DNA of 64,000 nucleotides from Microbacterium gallinarum (GTDB lineage Bacteria; Actinomycetota; Actinomycetes; Actinomycetales; Microbacteriaceae), in assembly GCF_014837165.1 (NCBI RefSeq), contig NZ_JACSPM010000007.1:1-64000 (forward strand), in the 5' to 3' direction. Below are positions 20,781-30,149 of this stretch, in pieces. The notes beneath the pieces were generated by a model. The model saw nothing but the letters and a program-made list of their open reading frames with translations. It searched no databases and was not told the DNA's origin. The position numbers and the translations under genes were made by a program. Position 1 is the first letter of the stretch. Every line of letters starts with the position of its first letter.

Positions 20781-21905
20781 TCACTGGGCGCGACGGTAGA
20801 AGGGAAGGGCGGTCACTGTGGCGGGGATGCGGGTCCCCCGCACGTCGATGAAGAGCTCGGTGCCGGGCTCGGTGAGGGCGGGCGACACGAAGGCCATGGC
20901 GATGGGATGACCCAGGGTGGGACTGAGCGCACCGCTGGTGACCTCGCCCACGACGTCGTCGCCGTGCAGCACCGGGTAGCCCGCGCGTCCGGCGCGGCGC
21001 CCCTCCGACACGAGGCCGACGAGCACGGGAGCATCGGCGGCGACGACGGACTCGAGCGCCGACCGGCCCACGAAGTCGGCCGACTTGGTCTTGAGAGGCA
21101 CGACGCGGCCGAGACCCGCCTGGGCGGGGATGATGTGGCGCGTCAGCTCGTGCCCGTAGAGAGGCATGCCCGCCTCGAGGCGCAGCGTGTCACGCGACGC
21201 GAGGCCGGCCGGAACCAGCCCGAACGGCTCCCCCGCGGCGAGCAGGGCGTCCCACAGGGCGGGGGCGAGCTCGGCGTCCACGCTGATCTCGAAGCCGTCC
21301 TCGCCGGTGTACCCGGTGCGGCTCACGAGCACGGGCGTGCCGCTGAAGCGCATGCCCATCGCCGCGTAGTACGGGAGGGTGTCGAGCGTGTGGCCCATGG
21401 CGAGCGCGTCGTCGTGCGCGAGGCCCTCGGCGGCCTGCAGGATCTCGCGGGCGCGCGGACCCTGCACCGCCAGCAGCGAGTCGGGCAGCTCGACGAGCTC
21501 GGCGTCGAAGCCCTGGAGACGGTCGAGGAGGGCGGAGCGCACCGCATCCCGATTCCCCGCATTCGCGACGATGAGGAACTGCTCCTCGGAGATGCGCGTG
21601 ACGATGAGGTCGTCGATGATGCCGCCGTCGGGCGCGAGGATCATCGTGTACTTGGCGCGCGACAGCTTCAGCGGAGCGGGGTCGAAGGCGAGCGCGTAGG
21701 CGAGGAAAGCCTCGCGGTCGGGTCCGGCGACGCCGAACTGCGCCATGTGCGAGATGTCGAAGAGCCCTGCGGCCGCGCGCACGGCGTGATGCTCCGCCAG
21801 GTCGGAGCTGTATCGCACGGGCATCGACCAGCCGCCGAAGTCGGTGAAGGATGCGCCCAGCGCGGCGTGGCGGTCGTGCAGCGGAGTCGTGCGGGGGTCT
21901 GTCAT
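20781..21905 (-). CDS. gcvT: Glycine cleavage system aminomethyltransferase (T protein)
   Basis: A 374-residue tetrahydrofolate-dependent enzyme that releases ammonia and makes methylene-THF from the H-protein intermediate. Family features: [12 protein letters not shown] near residue 25, GLFDISHM near 50, and the folate-binding [12 protein letters not shown] near 190. ATG at 21905 ([13 protein letters not shown]) is chosen; the longer frame runs into the riboswitch. First gene of gcvTHP, with about 50 bases between the riboswitch and the start. Confidence 0.95.
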   Translation of the reverse strand: MTDPRTTPLHDRHAALGASFTDFGGWSMPVRYSSDLAEHHAVRAAAGLFDISHMAQFGVAGPDREAFLAYALAFDPAPLKLSRAKYTMILAPDGGIIDDLIVTRISEEQFLIVANAGNRDAVRSALLDRLQGFDAELVELPDSLLAVQGPRAREILQAAEGLAHDDALAMGHTLDTLPYYAAMGMRFSGTPVLVSRTGYTGEDGFEISVDAELAPALWDALLAAGEPFGLVPAGLASRDTLRLEAGMPLYGHELTRHIIPAQAGLGRVVPLKTKSADFVGRSALESVVAADAPVLVGLVSEGRRAGRAGYPVLHGDDVVGEVTSGALSPTLGHPIAMAFVSPALTEPGTELFIDVRGTRIPATVTALPFYRRAQ

Positions 21906-21954
21906 GAGTTCTCCCGTGTCGCGATCGGGCGGACGCCGGACGGCGCCGTGGAAC

Positions 21955-22160
21955 TCCCCCTCTGTCATGGGCCTGAGAGTTTCGCCCGCAGCTCCCTCAG
22001 GAGGTGCGGGGTTTCACCTTCGGCGGAGACCGAGCGTGCTTCGCTCGATTTCACTTTCCAGAGTCGGCCGGATCCGGACGGTACGCGTACCTGAGAGATT
22101 GGCGGGGAGGCTTGCTCCTTCGGTGCTCGACAGCGTGCTGCCGAGGCTCTCCCGCCCGGG
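21955..22160 (-). promoter_or_regulatory. Tandem glycine riboswitch controlling gcvTHP
   Basis: Read on the minus strand, two glycine aptamers follow one another. The first holds GGCGGGAGAGCC, CACCGAAGGAGCAAG and AATCTCTCAGG (22060-22160). The second holds CGCCGAAGGTGAAACC and GAAACTCTCAGG (21960-22045), joined by CCGACTCTGGAAAG. These are the conserved gcvT-element motifs. In actinobacteria such switches turn on glycine cleavage when glycine is high. The expression platform must lie in the roughly 50 bases before gcvT; I see no clear terminator there, so translational control is possible. Confidence 0.93.
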
Positions 22161-22188
22161 TCGTAGGCCTTGTTGACTTGCGCTGCCA

Positions 22189-22194
22189 GCATAC
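22189..22194 (-). promoter_or_regulatory. Possible -10 box for the gcv operon
   Basis: Minus-strand TATGCT (TAnnnT) lies about 30 bases upstream of the first aptamer, just after the stop of the protease gene. No clear -35 is visible. Confidence 0.35.
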
Positions 22195-22208
22195 CGGGCG
22201 ACAGGGCC

Positions 22209-23378
22209 TCAGCCGGTGCAGCGTCCCGAAGAGACGGCGCCGGTCAGGGAGGGGGCCTCCGCGGCGACCGGAGTGAGCTCGGCCATCGTCATCGCGTAGC
22301 CGCGCTCCGGGTCGTTCTCGGCGCGGGCGAAGACGACTCCCGCGACCGCTCCGTCCTCGGTCAGCAGCGGCCCGCCGGAGTTGCCGGGACGCACCGGCGC
22401 CTGCAGCGAGTAGATCTCACGCGGCGCCGACGATTCGTCGTAGATGTCGGGCACCGGGGCGGTGCCGGCAGACAGCACGCCTGCCGAGACCATCGAGAAC
22501 GGCCCGCCGAGCGGGTAGCCCAGCACCACCGCCGGCGACCCCGCCTCGAGGGTCGGCGCGAAGGGCAGGGCGGCCACGCCGAGGTCGTCGACGGCGATCA
22601 CGGCGAGATCGTCGACGGGATCGAAGTAGACGATGCGCCCCTCGCGCGCCCGCACGCCCGGCAGTTCGACGACCGGCTGCTCGACGCCGGCCACCACGTG
22701 CGCGTTCGTCACCACCCGGTCGGGGGCGATGACGAAGCCGCTGCCCGTCGCGCTGCGTCCGCACGAGTAGGCGGTTCCCGATACACGGGCGACGGATGCC
22801 GCAGCCTGCGTGAGCTCGGGATCGTCGAGGTCGACGGGCTGAATGGTGACCGGTCCCGACTCGAGCAGATCGCCGAGGGCCGGCAGTCCCTCGTCGATCA
22901 CGAAGCCGCGGAGTTCCGCCAGCGCGGCCGTGACCGGCGCCGGGGTCACGCGATCGATCGTGCGCAGCACCGTCGACGAGGAGAGCGCGGACGAGACGAT
23001 CGGCATGCCTGTCGCGGCGAGGCTCGCCCCGGTGAGCGAGATCGCAAGGGCGGCGACGACGACGCCCGCGACCCCGCCGAGGATGCGGTCGACGGCCCGC
23101 AGCGGCGTGCGATCGACGCCGCGACGCAGCGCGGACCCGGCCAGCGCCCCGAGCGTCGCTCCGCAGACGATGAGCGCCGCGGACGCGAGCAGCACGACGA
23201 GAGGCCGCCATTGCTGCCACGGCCAGGCGTCGTTGATCAGGGGCACGAGCCAGTACGCCGCGAAGCCGCCCGCGCCCAGCCCGAGCAGCAGTCCGACGCT
23301 GCCCGTGAACCCGCGTCCGAGGCCCACGGCGAGCCCGACGACGAGCAGCACGATGAGCACGATGTCGACGACGGACAT
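22209..23378 (-). CDS. MarP-like membrane serine protease (CvpA-trypsin fusion)
   Basis: A 389-residue protein with four N-terminal helices of the CvpA type (about residues 3-125), then an extracytoplasmic trypsin-like domain. The catalytic triad is visible: His in VVTNAHVV near 232, Asp in DPVDDLAVI near 262 and Ser in RPGNSGGPLL near 340. Mycobacterial MarP, with the same layout, is needed for acid and oxidative stress resistance. ATG at 23378 follows AGGAGG. A single gene upstream of the gcv operon; its end overlaps the probable gcv promoter region. Confidence 0.9.
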   Translation of the reverse strand: MSVVDIVLIVLLVVGLAVGLGRGFTGSVGLLLGLGAGGFAAYWLVPLINDAWPWQQWRPLVVLLASAALIVCGATLGALAGSALRRGVDRTPLRAVDRILGGVAGVVVAALAISLTGASLAATGMPIVSSALSSSTVLRTIDRVTPAPVTAALAELRGFVIDEGLPALGDLLESGPVTIQPVDLDDPELTQAAASVARVSGTAYSCGRSATGSGFVIAPDRVVTNAHVVAGVEQPVVELPGVRAREGRIVYFDPVDDLAVIAVDDLGVAALPFAPTLEAGSPAVVLGYPLGGPFSMVSAGVLSAGTAPVPDIYDESSAPREIYSLQAPVRPGNSGGPLLTEDGAVAGVVFARAENDPERGYAMTMAELTPVAAEAPSLTGAVSSGRCTG

Positions 23379-23452
23379 GCATCCTCCTGCGGGTGATCGA
23401 CGCTCTGCCGGGAGCGCCAGGCTACGCATCCAACCTGTGTGACGACCCTCAT

Positions 23453-23482
23453 TTGCCCTTCGTGTCACGATGACACTAAGAT
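23453..23482 (+). promoter_or_regulatory. Promoter and putative NrtR operator of the NAD operon
   Basis: TTGCCC (23453-23458) and TAAGAT (23477-23482) are 18 bases apart. The perfect palindrome GTGTCACGATGACAC (23462-23476) fills the spacer and abuts the -10. A repressor bound here would block RNA polymerase. The palindrome is directly upstream of the NrtR gene, so autoregulation together with nadABC is the natural reading. Confidence 0.6.
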
Positions 23483-23503
23483 GGAGGCGGAGTAAGAGTC
23501 GTC

Positions 23504-24223
23504 ATGACAAGAACCAGTACCCTCAGCCCCGTTCCCCCCGCCGACGCCGCGGCCGAGCCGACGCGCGTCGCCGTCTCGACGGTGATCTTCACGCTGCGCC
23601 GCCTTCCCGGGAGCGAGACCGCGAGCGTCGCACTCCCCCTCGTGCGGCGCACGCGTGATCCGCACGAGGGTCTGTGGGCGCTTCCCGGCGGGTGGCTCGA
23701 TGCGACGGAGGGACTGGATGCCGCGGCATCCCGCACCCTCGCCGAGACGACCGGGCTGGCGCCGAGCTATCTCGAACAGCTCTATGCCTTCGGGGCCGTC
23801 GACCGCTCCCCCAGCCGCGTGGTGTCGATCGTCTACTGGGCGCTCATCCGACCCGACGAGATCGCCGACGCGAGCGACGAGAACGTGCAGTGGTTCGATG
23901 CCGCCTCGCTCCCCGGGCTCGCCTTCGACCACAACCAGATCGTCGACTACGCGCTGTGGCGCCTGCGCAACAAGGTGGGCTACAGCCGCATCGCGCACGG
24001 CCTCCTCGCCGACGAGTTCACCCTCGCCGAGCTGCGCGAGGTGTACGAGGCCATCCTCGGCCGACGCCTCGACCCTGCGAACTTCCGCCGGCAGGTCGAG
24101 AACTCCGGAACCCTGATCCCGACCGACCGCTTCCGCACCGGCAGCCACCGACCCGCACGGCTGTACCGGTACAACCAGGACGTCGAACTGGCCGATCGCG
24201 GCCCGCTCGACCGCCGTCAGTGA
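23504..24223 (+). CDS. nrtR: NUDIX-type NAD biosynthesis repressor
   Basis: A 239-residue regulator with a degenerate NUDIX ADP-ribose-sensing domain (about residues 20-150; WALPGGWLDATEGLDAAASRTL is the remnant NUDIX box) and a C-terminal winged helix (about 155-235; RIAHGLLADEFTLAELREVYE). NrtR proteins, called NdnR in corynebacteria, repress NAD synthesis genes and are released or tuned by ADP-ribose or NAD-related ligands. First gene of the operon with nadA, nadB, nadC and nadS. The operator proposal rests on the palindrome in the promoter. Confidence 0.88.
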   Translation: MTRTSTLSPVPPADAAAEPTRVAVSTVIFTLRRLPGSETASVALPLVRRTRDPHEGLWALPGGWLDATEGLDAAASRTLAETTGLAPSYLEQLYAFGAVDRSPSRVVSIVYWALIRPDEIADASDENVQWFDAASLPGLAFDHNQIVDYALWRLRNKVGYSRIAHGLLADEFTLAELREVYEAILGRRLDPANFRRQVENSGTLIPTDRFRTGSHRPARLYRYNQDVELADRGPLDRRQ

Positions 24224-24234
24224 AAGAGCACGCC

Positions 24235-25587
24235 ATGTCCGCCGTCAACATCACCCTGCAGCCCCGGCCTCTGACCGACGCCTCGGTCGACCACGCGATC
24301 CAGGCGATCGTGGCGGGGGCCTCGACCGCCGAGACCTGCAACACCGACCTCGCCTCGGGTCCGTGGGACTTCGACACCCGCCCCGGCTACGGTCCGGGGT
24401 CGTCGATGGGCGACGTGATCCCGACCGGGTCGCCGCGCCAGGGAGAGCTGCCGCGCGAGTACCGCGAGGCGTCCGAGGTGGAACTCAACCAGCGCATCCG
24501 CGCCGCGAAAGCGATCCTCGGCGACCGGGTGGTCGTGCTCGGCCACTTCTATCAGCGCGAAGAGGTCGTCGTGCACGCCGACTACGTGGGCGACTCGTTC
24601 CAGCTCGCGAACGCCGCGCTCGAGCACCCGCACGCCGAGGCGATCGTGTTCTGCGGCGTGCACTTCATGGCCGAGACCGCCGACCTGCTGTCGCGTCCCG
24701 AGCAGGCCGTGATCCTCCCGAACCTCGCCGCCGGCTGCTCGATGGCCGACATGGCCGACATCGACCAGGTCGAGGAGTGCTGGGAGCAGCTCGCCGAGGT
24801 CTACGGCAACATGGACACCACCGATGCCGACGGCCTGGTCCCCGTCATCCCCGTCACGTACATGAACTCGTCCGCGGCCATCAAGGGCTTCGTCGGCCGC
24901 CACGGCGGCATCGTCTGCACGTCGTCGAACGCGCGCACCGTTCTGGAGTGGGCGTTCGAGCGCGGACGCCGGGTTCTGTTCTTCCCCGACCAGCACCTCG
25001 GCCGCAACACGGCCAAGGCGATGGGCGTGCCCCTCGACCAGATGCCGATGTGGAACCCGCGCCGGCCGCTGGGAGGATCGGATGCCGCGAGCCTCACCGA
25101 CGCGCGGGTGATCCTGTGGCACGGCTTCTGCTCGGTGCACCGCCGCTTCTCGGTCGACCAGATCGAGAAGGCCCGCGCCGAGCACCCCGGCGTGCGCGTG
25201 ATCGTGCACCCGGAGTGCCCGATGGAGGTCGTCGACGCAGCCGACGAGGCCGGCTCGACCGACTACATCCGCAAGGCCATCGAGGCGGCGACCGAGCCGA
25301 CGACCTTCGCCATCGGCACCGAGGTGAACCTCGTGCAGCGCCTGGCGGCGCAGCATCCCCAGCACGAGATCTTCTGCCTCGACCCCGTGGTCTGCCCGTG
25401 CTCGACGATGTACCGCATCCACCCCGGCTACCTCGCCTGGGTGCTCGAGGGTCTCGTCACGGGCGAGGTGCGCAACCGCATCACGGTCCCTCAGGACGTC
25501 GCCGACCCGGCACGACTCGCCCTCGAGCGGATGCTGGCCGCCAAGCCCCCGGCAGCACCCGCCGCCGCATGGGAGAACGCGTCATGA
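24235..25587 (+). CDS. nadA: Quinolinate synthase
   Basis: A 450-residue [4Fe-4S] enzyme that condenses iminoaspartate with dihydroxyacetone phosphate to quinolinate. Cluster cysteines are in VFCGVHFMAET, WHGFCSVHRR and CPCSTMYRIHP. It is longer than the minimal NadA because of an N-terminal extension of about 90 residues, usual in actinobacteria. ATG at 24235 has AAAGAG upstream; an in-frame GTG at 24220 overlapping the nrtR stop is an alternative. Overlaps nadB by four bases. Confidence 0.95.
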   Translation: MSAVNITLQPRPLTDASVDHAIQAIVAGASTAETCNTDLASGPWDFDTRPGYGPGSSMGDVIPTGSPRQGELPREYREASEVELNQRIRAAKAILGDRVVVLGHFYQREEVVVHADYVGDSFQLANAALEHPHAEAIVFCGVHFMAETADLLSRPEQAVILPNLAAGCSMADMADIDQVEECWEQLAEVYGNMDTTDADGLVPVIPVTYMNSSAAIKGFVGRHGGIVCTSSNARTVLEWAFERGRRVLFFPDQHLGRNTAKAMGVPLDQMPMWNPRRPLGGSDAASLTDARVILWHGFCSVHRRFSVDQIEKARAEHPGVRVIVHPECPMEVVDAADEAGSTDYIRKAIEAATEPTTFAIGTEVNLVQRLAAQHPQHEIFCLDPVVCPCSTMYRIHPGYLAWVLEGLVTGEVRNRITVPQDVADPARLALERMLAAKPPAAPAAAWENAS

Positions 25588-27191
25588 CGACGCACGCGGT
25601 GGTCGTCGGCAGCGGCATCGCCGGGCTGACCGTCGCACTGCACGCCGTCGAGCACGGCTGCCGGGTCACACTCGTCACGAAGGACGTGCTCGACCACGCC
25701 AACACCCGGTTCGCCCAGGGCGGCATCGCGGGGGTGATGTTCGACGACGACCGCGTCGAAGACCACATCCACGACACGCTGGTCGCCGGCGCCGGGCTCA
25801 GCGACCGCGAGGCCGTGCGCGTGCTCGCCGAGGAGGGCCCCGCCCGCATCCGCGAGCTCATCGACATCGGCGTCGGGTTCGACCGCGGCGAGGACGGCGG
25901 CTTCGTCAAGGGCCTCGAGGCGGCGCACTCGTACCCGCGCATCCTGCACTCGGGCGGCGACGCTACGGGCACCGCGATCGAGAAGGCGCTCGTCGCCCGG
26001 CTGCGCGCGAGTCGCGTCGACGTCATCGAGCACGCGTTCCTCGTCGACCTGGTCGTCGACGGCGGCCGGGTACGCGGCGTCGACCTGCTCGTGGGCGACC
26101 GCGAGGCGACAGTCGACACGGCAGCGGTCGCCGGACGACGCGGGATCGTCGCCGCCGACGCCGTCGTGCTCGCGACCGGCGGTGCGGGCGAGCTCTACGC
26201 GCACTCCACCAACCCCGCGGTCGCCACGGGCGACGGCATCGCCGCCGCACTGCGCGCGGGCGCCGACGTGCGCGACCTCGAGTTCTTCCAGTTCCACCCG
26301 ACGGTGCTCGCCGCCGGCGCCTCGTTCCTCGTATCCGAGGCGGTCCGCGGCGAAGGGGCGACGCTGATCGACGAGACCGGTCGGCGCTTCGCGTTCGACG
26401 CGCACCCCGACGGCGAGCTCGCTCCCCGCGACGTCGTCGCCCGGGCCATCGCGCACCAGATGGACCTCCAGGACGGACGCCCCGTCCTCCTCGACGCGAC
26501 CCACTTGCACGGCGATGACCCCGAGGAGCGAGCAGCCTTCCTCGCCCGGCGCTTCCCGACGATCGACCGGGCGGTGCGCGAGCGCGGCCTCGACTGGGCG
26601 CGGGAGCCGATCCCGGTGACGCCGGCGGCGCACTACCTGATGGGCGGGGTCTCGACCGACCTGTTCGGCCGCTCCTCGCTGCCCGGCCTCTACGCCGTCG
26701 GCGAGGTCGCGTGCACGGGCGTGCACGGCGCGAACCGCCTCGCCTCGAACTCGCTGCTCGAGGGCGCCGTGTTCGGCGCGCGTGCCGGTGACGTGATCGC
26801 GTCGGATGCGGCATCCCCCGACTGGCCCGCCGCGGCAGGCCAGTCGGCTCGGCCGGCCGGCGGCGAGCCGTCGGGTGCTGCGCCGGCGGGCGACGACCGC
26901 GTCGACGTGCCGCCCTTCTCCCGTGCCGCGCTGCAGGAGCTGCTGTGGGACGACGCCGGGCTCGTCCGCGACGAAGCGGGCCTCGGGCACGCGGCATCCG
27001 TCCTCTCCCTCTGGCGGACGCAGTCGCGCGAGCCGCACACCGAGCTCGAGTACGAGAACGAGAATCTCCTCGTGGTGGCCGAGCAACTCGTCGGCGCCGC
27101 CCGCGCCCGCCGCGGGTCGGTCGGCGCACACTACCGGCGGGACGACCCTGTGACGTCCGCCCCGATACGCCAGGAGGCCGTCGCATGCTGA
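25584..27191 (+). CDS. nadB: L-aspartate oxidase
   Basis: FAD enzyme of 535 residues that oxidises aspartate to iminoaspartate for NadA. The FAD-binding GSGIAGLTVALHAVE is at residues 9-23; succinate-dehydrogenase-like motifs include NTRFAQGGIAGV near 44, HSGGDATGTAI near 123 and ASNSLLEGAVFG near 390. The region around residues 405-440 is Ala/Gly/Pro-rich and probably a loop. It overlaps nadA by four bases (ATGA) and nadC by seven, so the three are coupled. Confidence 0.94.
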   Translation: MTTHAVVVGSGIAGLTVALHAVEHGCRVTLVTKDVLDHANTRFAQGGIAGVMFDDDRVEDHIHDTLVAGAGLSDREAVRVLAEEGPARIRELIDIGVGFDRGEDGGFVKGLEAAHSYPRILHSGGDATGTAIEKALVARLRASRVDVIEHAFLVDLVVDGGRVRGVDLLVGDREATVDTAAVAGRRGIVAADAVVLATGGAGELYAHSTNPAVATGDGIAAALRAGADVRDLEFFQFHPTVLAAGASFLVSEAVRGEGATLIDETGRRFAFDAHPDGELAPRDVVARAIAHQMDLQDGRPVLLDATHLHGDDPEERAAFLARRFPTIDRAVRERGLDWAREPIPVTPAAHYLMGGVSTDLFGRSSLPGLYAVGEVACTGVHGANRLASNSLLEGAVFGARAGDVIASDAASPDWPAAAGQSARPAGGEPSGAAPAGDDRVDVPPFSRAALQELLWDDAGLVRDEAGLGHAASVLSLWRTQSREPHTELEYENENLLVVAEQLVGAARARRGSVGAHYRRDDPVTSAPIRQEAVAC

Positions 27192-28054
27192 ACCGCGCCA
27201 CCATCGACCGCGTCGTCGCGGCCGCGCTCGAGGAGGACGCGCCCTGGGGCGACATCACGAGCGCGTACCTCATCGTCGAGACCGCGATCGCACGGGCCGA
27301 TCTGGTCGCCCGCGAGAGCGGCGTCTTCAGCGGCGGCGAGGTGTTCGAGGCCGCGTTCCGCCTGACGGATCCGCGCATCGAGGTCGACCTCGTCGTCGAG
27401 GACGGCGAGTGGTTCGAGCGGGGCGACGTGCTTGCGACGGTGGAGGGCCCTGCTCGCGGCGTGCTCACGGCCGAGCGCGTGGGGCTCAACTTCACGCAGC
27501 GGATGTCGGGAGTCGCGACCCTCACCGGCCGCTACGTGGCCGAGGTGGCGCACACCGGCGCCCGCATCGCCGACACCCGCAAGACGACGCCGGGGCTGCG
27601 CGCGTTCGAGCGGCATGCAGTTGTGAACGGCGGCGGCCACAACCACCGCTATTCGCTCTCGGATGCGGTGATGGCCAAGGACAACCACCTCGCCGTCCTT
27701 GCCCGCAAGGGCGTGTCGATCACCGCCGCGCTGCAGGGTGCGATCGCTCGCCTCCCCCACACGACCCACGTCGAGGTCGAGGTCGACCGGCTCGACCAGA
27801 TCGAGGCCGTGCTCGCGGCGGGCGTCGGCACGATCATGCTCGACAACTTCTCGCTCGACGATCTCCGGGCGGGGGTCGCCCTGGTCGCGGGTCGCGCGAC
27901 GGTCGAGGCATCCGGCGGCGTCTCCCTCGAGACGGTGCGCGCGATCGCCGAGACGGGCGTGGACGTCATCTCGGTCGGCGCCCTCACCCACTCCGCCCGT
28001 GCGCTCGACCTCGGACTCGACGTGCGGATCGATCTCGCTGAAACGCCCGTATGA
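27185..28054 (+). CDS. nadC: Nicotinate-nucleotide pyrophosphorylase (carboxylating)
   Basis: A 289-residue quinolinate phosphoribosyltransferase that forms nicotinate mononucleotide from quinolinate and PRPP. Family features: EEDAPWGDIT at the N terminus, RKTTPGLRAFE near residue 137, GGGHNHRYSLSDAVMAKDNH near 150 and the C-terminal EASGGVSLETV and GVDVISVGALTHS. Start chosen at the ATG overlapping nadB by seven bases. Ends with a four-base overlap with nadS. Confidence 0.96.
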   Translation: MLNRATIDRVVAAALEEDAPWGDITSAYLIVETAIARADLVARESGVFSGGEVFEAAFRLTDPRIEVDLVVEDGEWFERGDVLATVEGPARGVLTAERVGLNFTQRMSGVATLTGRYVAEVAHTGARIADTRKTTPGLRAFERHAVVNGGGHNHRYSLSDAVMAKDNHLAVLARKGVSITAALQGAIARLPHTTHVEVEVDRLDQIEAVLAAGVGTIMLDNFSLDDLRAGVALVAGRATVEASGGVSLETVRAIAETGVDVISVGALTHSARALDLGLDVRIDLAETPV

Positions 28055-29190
28055 GCATGCTCTACCTCGACAACGCCGCCACGACGCCCGTGCGTCCCGA
28101 GGTGCTCGAGGCGATGATGCCGTATCTCACGCAGTGGTTCGGCAACCCGTCGAGTCACCACACCGTCGGCGAGGCGGCAGCCGGTGCGCTGGCCGAGGCG
28201 CGCTCACGCGTGGCGCGCGTGCTCGGGATGCGCGCGAGCGACGTCGTCTTCACGTCGGGCGGCACCGAGGCGAACAACCTCGCCGTGAAGGGAATCGGCA
28301 TCGGCGCCTGGCAGGCGAGCGGTCGTCGGCACGTCGTGACCACGCCGATCGAGCACGAGTCGATCCTCGAGTCGGCCGCCTACCTCTCGCGCGTCCATGG
28401 GTTCGACGTCACCCATCTCGCAGTCGATCGCTTCGCGAGAGCGGATCCGGATGCCGCGGCCGCGGCCCTCCGCGAGGACACCGCGCTGCTCTCGCTCGGG
28501 TACGCGAACAACGAGGTCGGCACGATCCAGTACGTCGCCGCGATCGCCGCGGTCGCCAGCGAGCACGGGGTGCCGGTGCACGTCGACGCGGTGCAGGCGG
28601 CGGGCTGGCTGCCGCTGTCGGCCGCCGAGCTCGGAGTCGACGCGATCTCGCTCGCCGGGCACAAGGTGGGAGCGCCGAAGGGCACGGGCGTCCTCGCGGT
28701 GCGCGGGCGCGTTCCCCTCGAGCCGCTGATGCACGGCGGCGGGCAGGAGCGCGGCCGTCGCAGCGGCACCGAGGACGTCGCCGGAGCGGTGGGCCTGGCG
28801 ACGGCGCTCGAGCTCGCCGAGGCGGACCGGGCCGAGGCATCCGCTCGGGTCACCGCCATCCGCGACCGGTTCGTCGCCCGCGTTCTGGCGACCGTTCCGT
28901 CGGCGGAGCTCACCGGTGACCCGGTGCACCGGCTGCCGGGCACGGCCAGCTTCACGTTCGCCGGCACCAGCGGCGAGGCGGTGCTGCTCGAGCTCGAGCG
29001 GCGCGGCGTGGTCTCGTCGAGCGGATCGGCGTGCGCGGCCGGGAGCGACGAGCCATCGCACGTGCTCGTCGCGATGGGCATCGACCCCGAGGTCGCCCGC
29101 ACCGCGGTGCGCTTCACCTTCCCGCACTGGCTCCGCCAGCCGCTGGACGCCGTCGCCGACGCGGTCGCGGCCTCCGTCGCGGCCGTATGA
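28051..29190 (+). CDS. nadS: Cysteine desulfurase of the NAD operon (NadS/NifS-like)
   Basis: A 379-residue PLP-dependent class V aminotransferase-fold enzyme that takes sulfur from cysteine. PLP Lys205 is in LAGHKVGAPKG; the persulfide cysteine is in SSGSACAAGSDEPSH near residue 325. Position after nadC in an NrtR operon matches nadS of corynebacteria, where it is thought to build the iron-sulfur cluster of NadA. Overlaps nadC and the glycosyltransferase gene by four bases each. Confidence 0.9.
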   Translation: MSMLYLDNAATTPVRPEVLEAMMPYLTQWFGNPSSHHTVGEAAAGALAEARSRVARVLGMRASDVVFTSGGTEANNLAVKGIGIGAWQASGRRHVVTTPIEHESILESAAYLSRVHGFDVTHLAVDRFARADPDAAAAALREDTALLSLGYANNEVGTIQYVAAIAAVASEHGVPVHVDAVQAAGWLPLSAAELGVDAISLAGHKVGAPKGTGVLAVRGRVPLEPLMHGGGQERGRRSGTEDVAGAVGLATALELAEADRAEASARVTAIRDRFVARVLATVPSAELTGDPVHRLPGTASFTFAGTSGEAVLLELERRGVVSSSGSACAAGSDEPSHVLVAMGIDPEVARTAVRFTFPHWLRQPLDAVADAVAASVAAV

Positions 29191-30149
29191 TCGAGCGGGT
29201 GACCCCGCCCCGCGCACCCGTCGTGACCGTCATCGTTCCCGGGTACGACGTGGCCGAGTTCGCGCCGGAGGCACTGGACTCCCTGCGCGCGCAGACCCTC
29301 GAGGACTGGACCGCCGTGCTCGTCGACGACGGGTCGACAGATGGCACCGGCGCGATCTTCGACGCCGCGGCCGCCGATGATCCGCGATTCCGGGTCGTGC
29401 ACCACCGGTCGCAGAGCGGCCTCAGCGCCGCGCGCAACACCGGGCTCGATCTGGTCGAGACGCCGTTCGTCGCGTTCCTCGACGCGGACGACCGGTACAC
29501 CCCGCGCGCACTCGAGCTGCTCGTCGGCGCGGTGACCGAGAGCGGAAGCGACGTCGCGGTCGGCGCGTACGTGCGACTGCGGCCCGACGCCGTCGGCGGC
29601 TACGCCGCGGGCGACGTGCAGCCGTGGGTGGCGGCGGCGACCGACCCGGCCCGCCGCGGCGCGACGCTCGAGGACCACCCGGACGTGGCGGGCAACATCG
29701 TCGCGTGGTCGAAAGTGAGCCGCCTCGCGCTGTGGAAGCGGACCGGGCTGCGTTTCCCGGTCGGCAAGGCGTACGAGGACCAGATCGTCGCTCAGGAGAT
29801 GTACACGCAGGCACGCGGGTTCGACGTGATCCCGGAGGTGGTGGTCGAGTGGCGCGAGCGCGCCGACGGCTCGTCGATCACGCAGCAGAAGGACGGGCTG
29901 CCCGTGCTGCGCGACTACCTCGAGGCCCTCGCCGGCGGGATCGCGGTGCTGGATGCCGCGGGCCACGCGCGAGCCGCGGCATCCCGGGTCCATCTCATCC
30001 TGGCGATGGACCTTCCGCCCCTGGTGCAACTCGGCCGAGAGCACGCCGACCCCGCATACCGCGCGGCGCTGGGCGACTTCGTGCGCTCCCTGGCCGCGCG
30101 ATCGCCCTCTCCGGTCTCCCCGCCGGTGGCCGACGCCCTGGCCTGGTGA
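29187..30149 (+). CDS. Family 2 glycosyltransferase
   Basis: A 320-residue GT-A fold enzyme. The nucleotide-sugar binding start VTVIVPGYDVAEFAPEALDS, the DDGSTDGT loop near residue 50, SGLSAARNTGLDL near 82 and the metal-binding DADD near 100 place it in GT2. There is no transmembrane helix, so it acts on the cytoplasmic face, perhaps on cell-wall or lipid-linked glycans. Acceptor and donor are unknown. It is translationally coupled to nadS by ATGA, an odd partner for NAD genes. Confidence 0.88.
   Translation: MIERVTPPRAPVVTVIVPGYDVAEFAPEALDSLRAQTLEDWTAVLVDDGSTDGTGAIFDAAAADDPRFRVVHHRSQSGLSAARNTGLDLVETPFVAFLDADDRYTPRALELLVGAVTESGSDVAVGAYVRLRPDAVGGYAAGDVQPWVAAATDPARRGATLEDHPDVAGNIVAWSKVSRLALWKRTGLRFPVGKAYEDQIVAQEMYTQARGFDVIPEVVVEWRERADGSSITQQKDGLPVLRDYLEALAGGIAVLDAAGHARAAASRVHLILAMDLPPLVQLGREHADPAYRAALGDFVRSLAARSPSPVSPPVADALAW

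Noticed and set aside
23420..23452. Second NrtR operator further upstream
   Set aside because: Only loose GTGTGACGA half-sites; not a palindrome.
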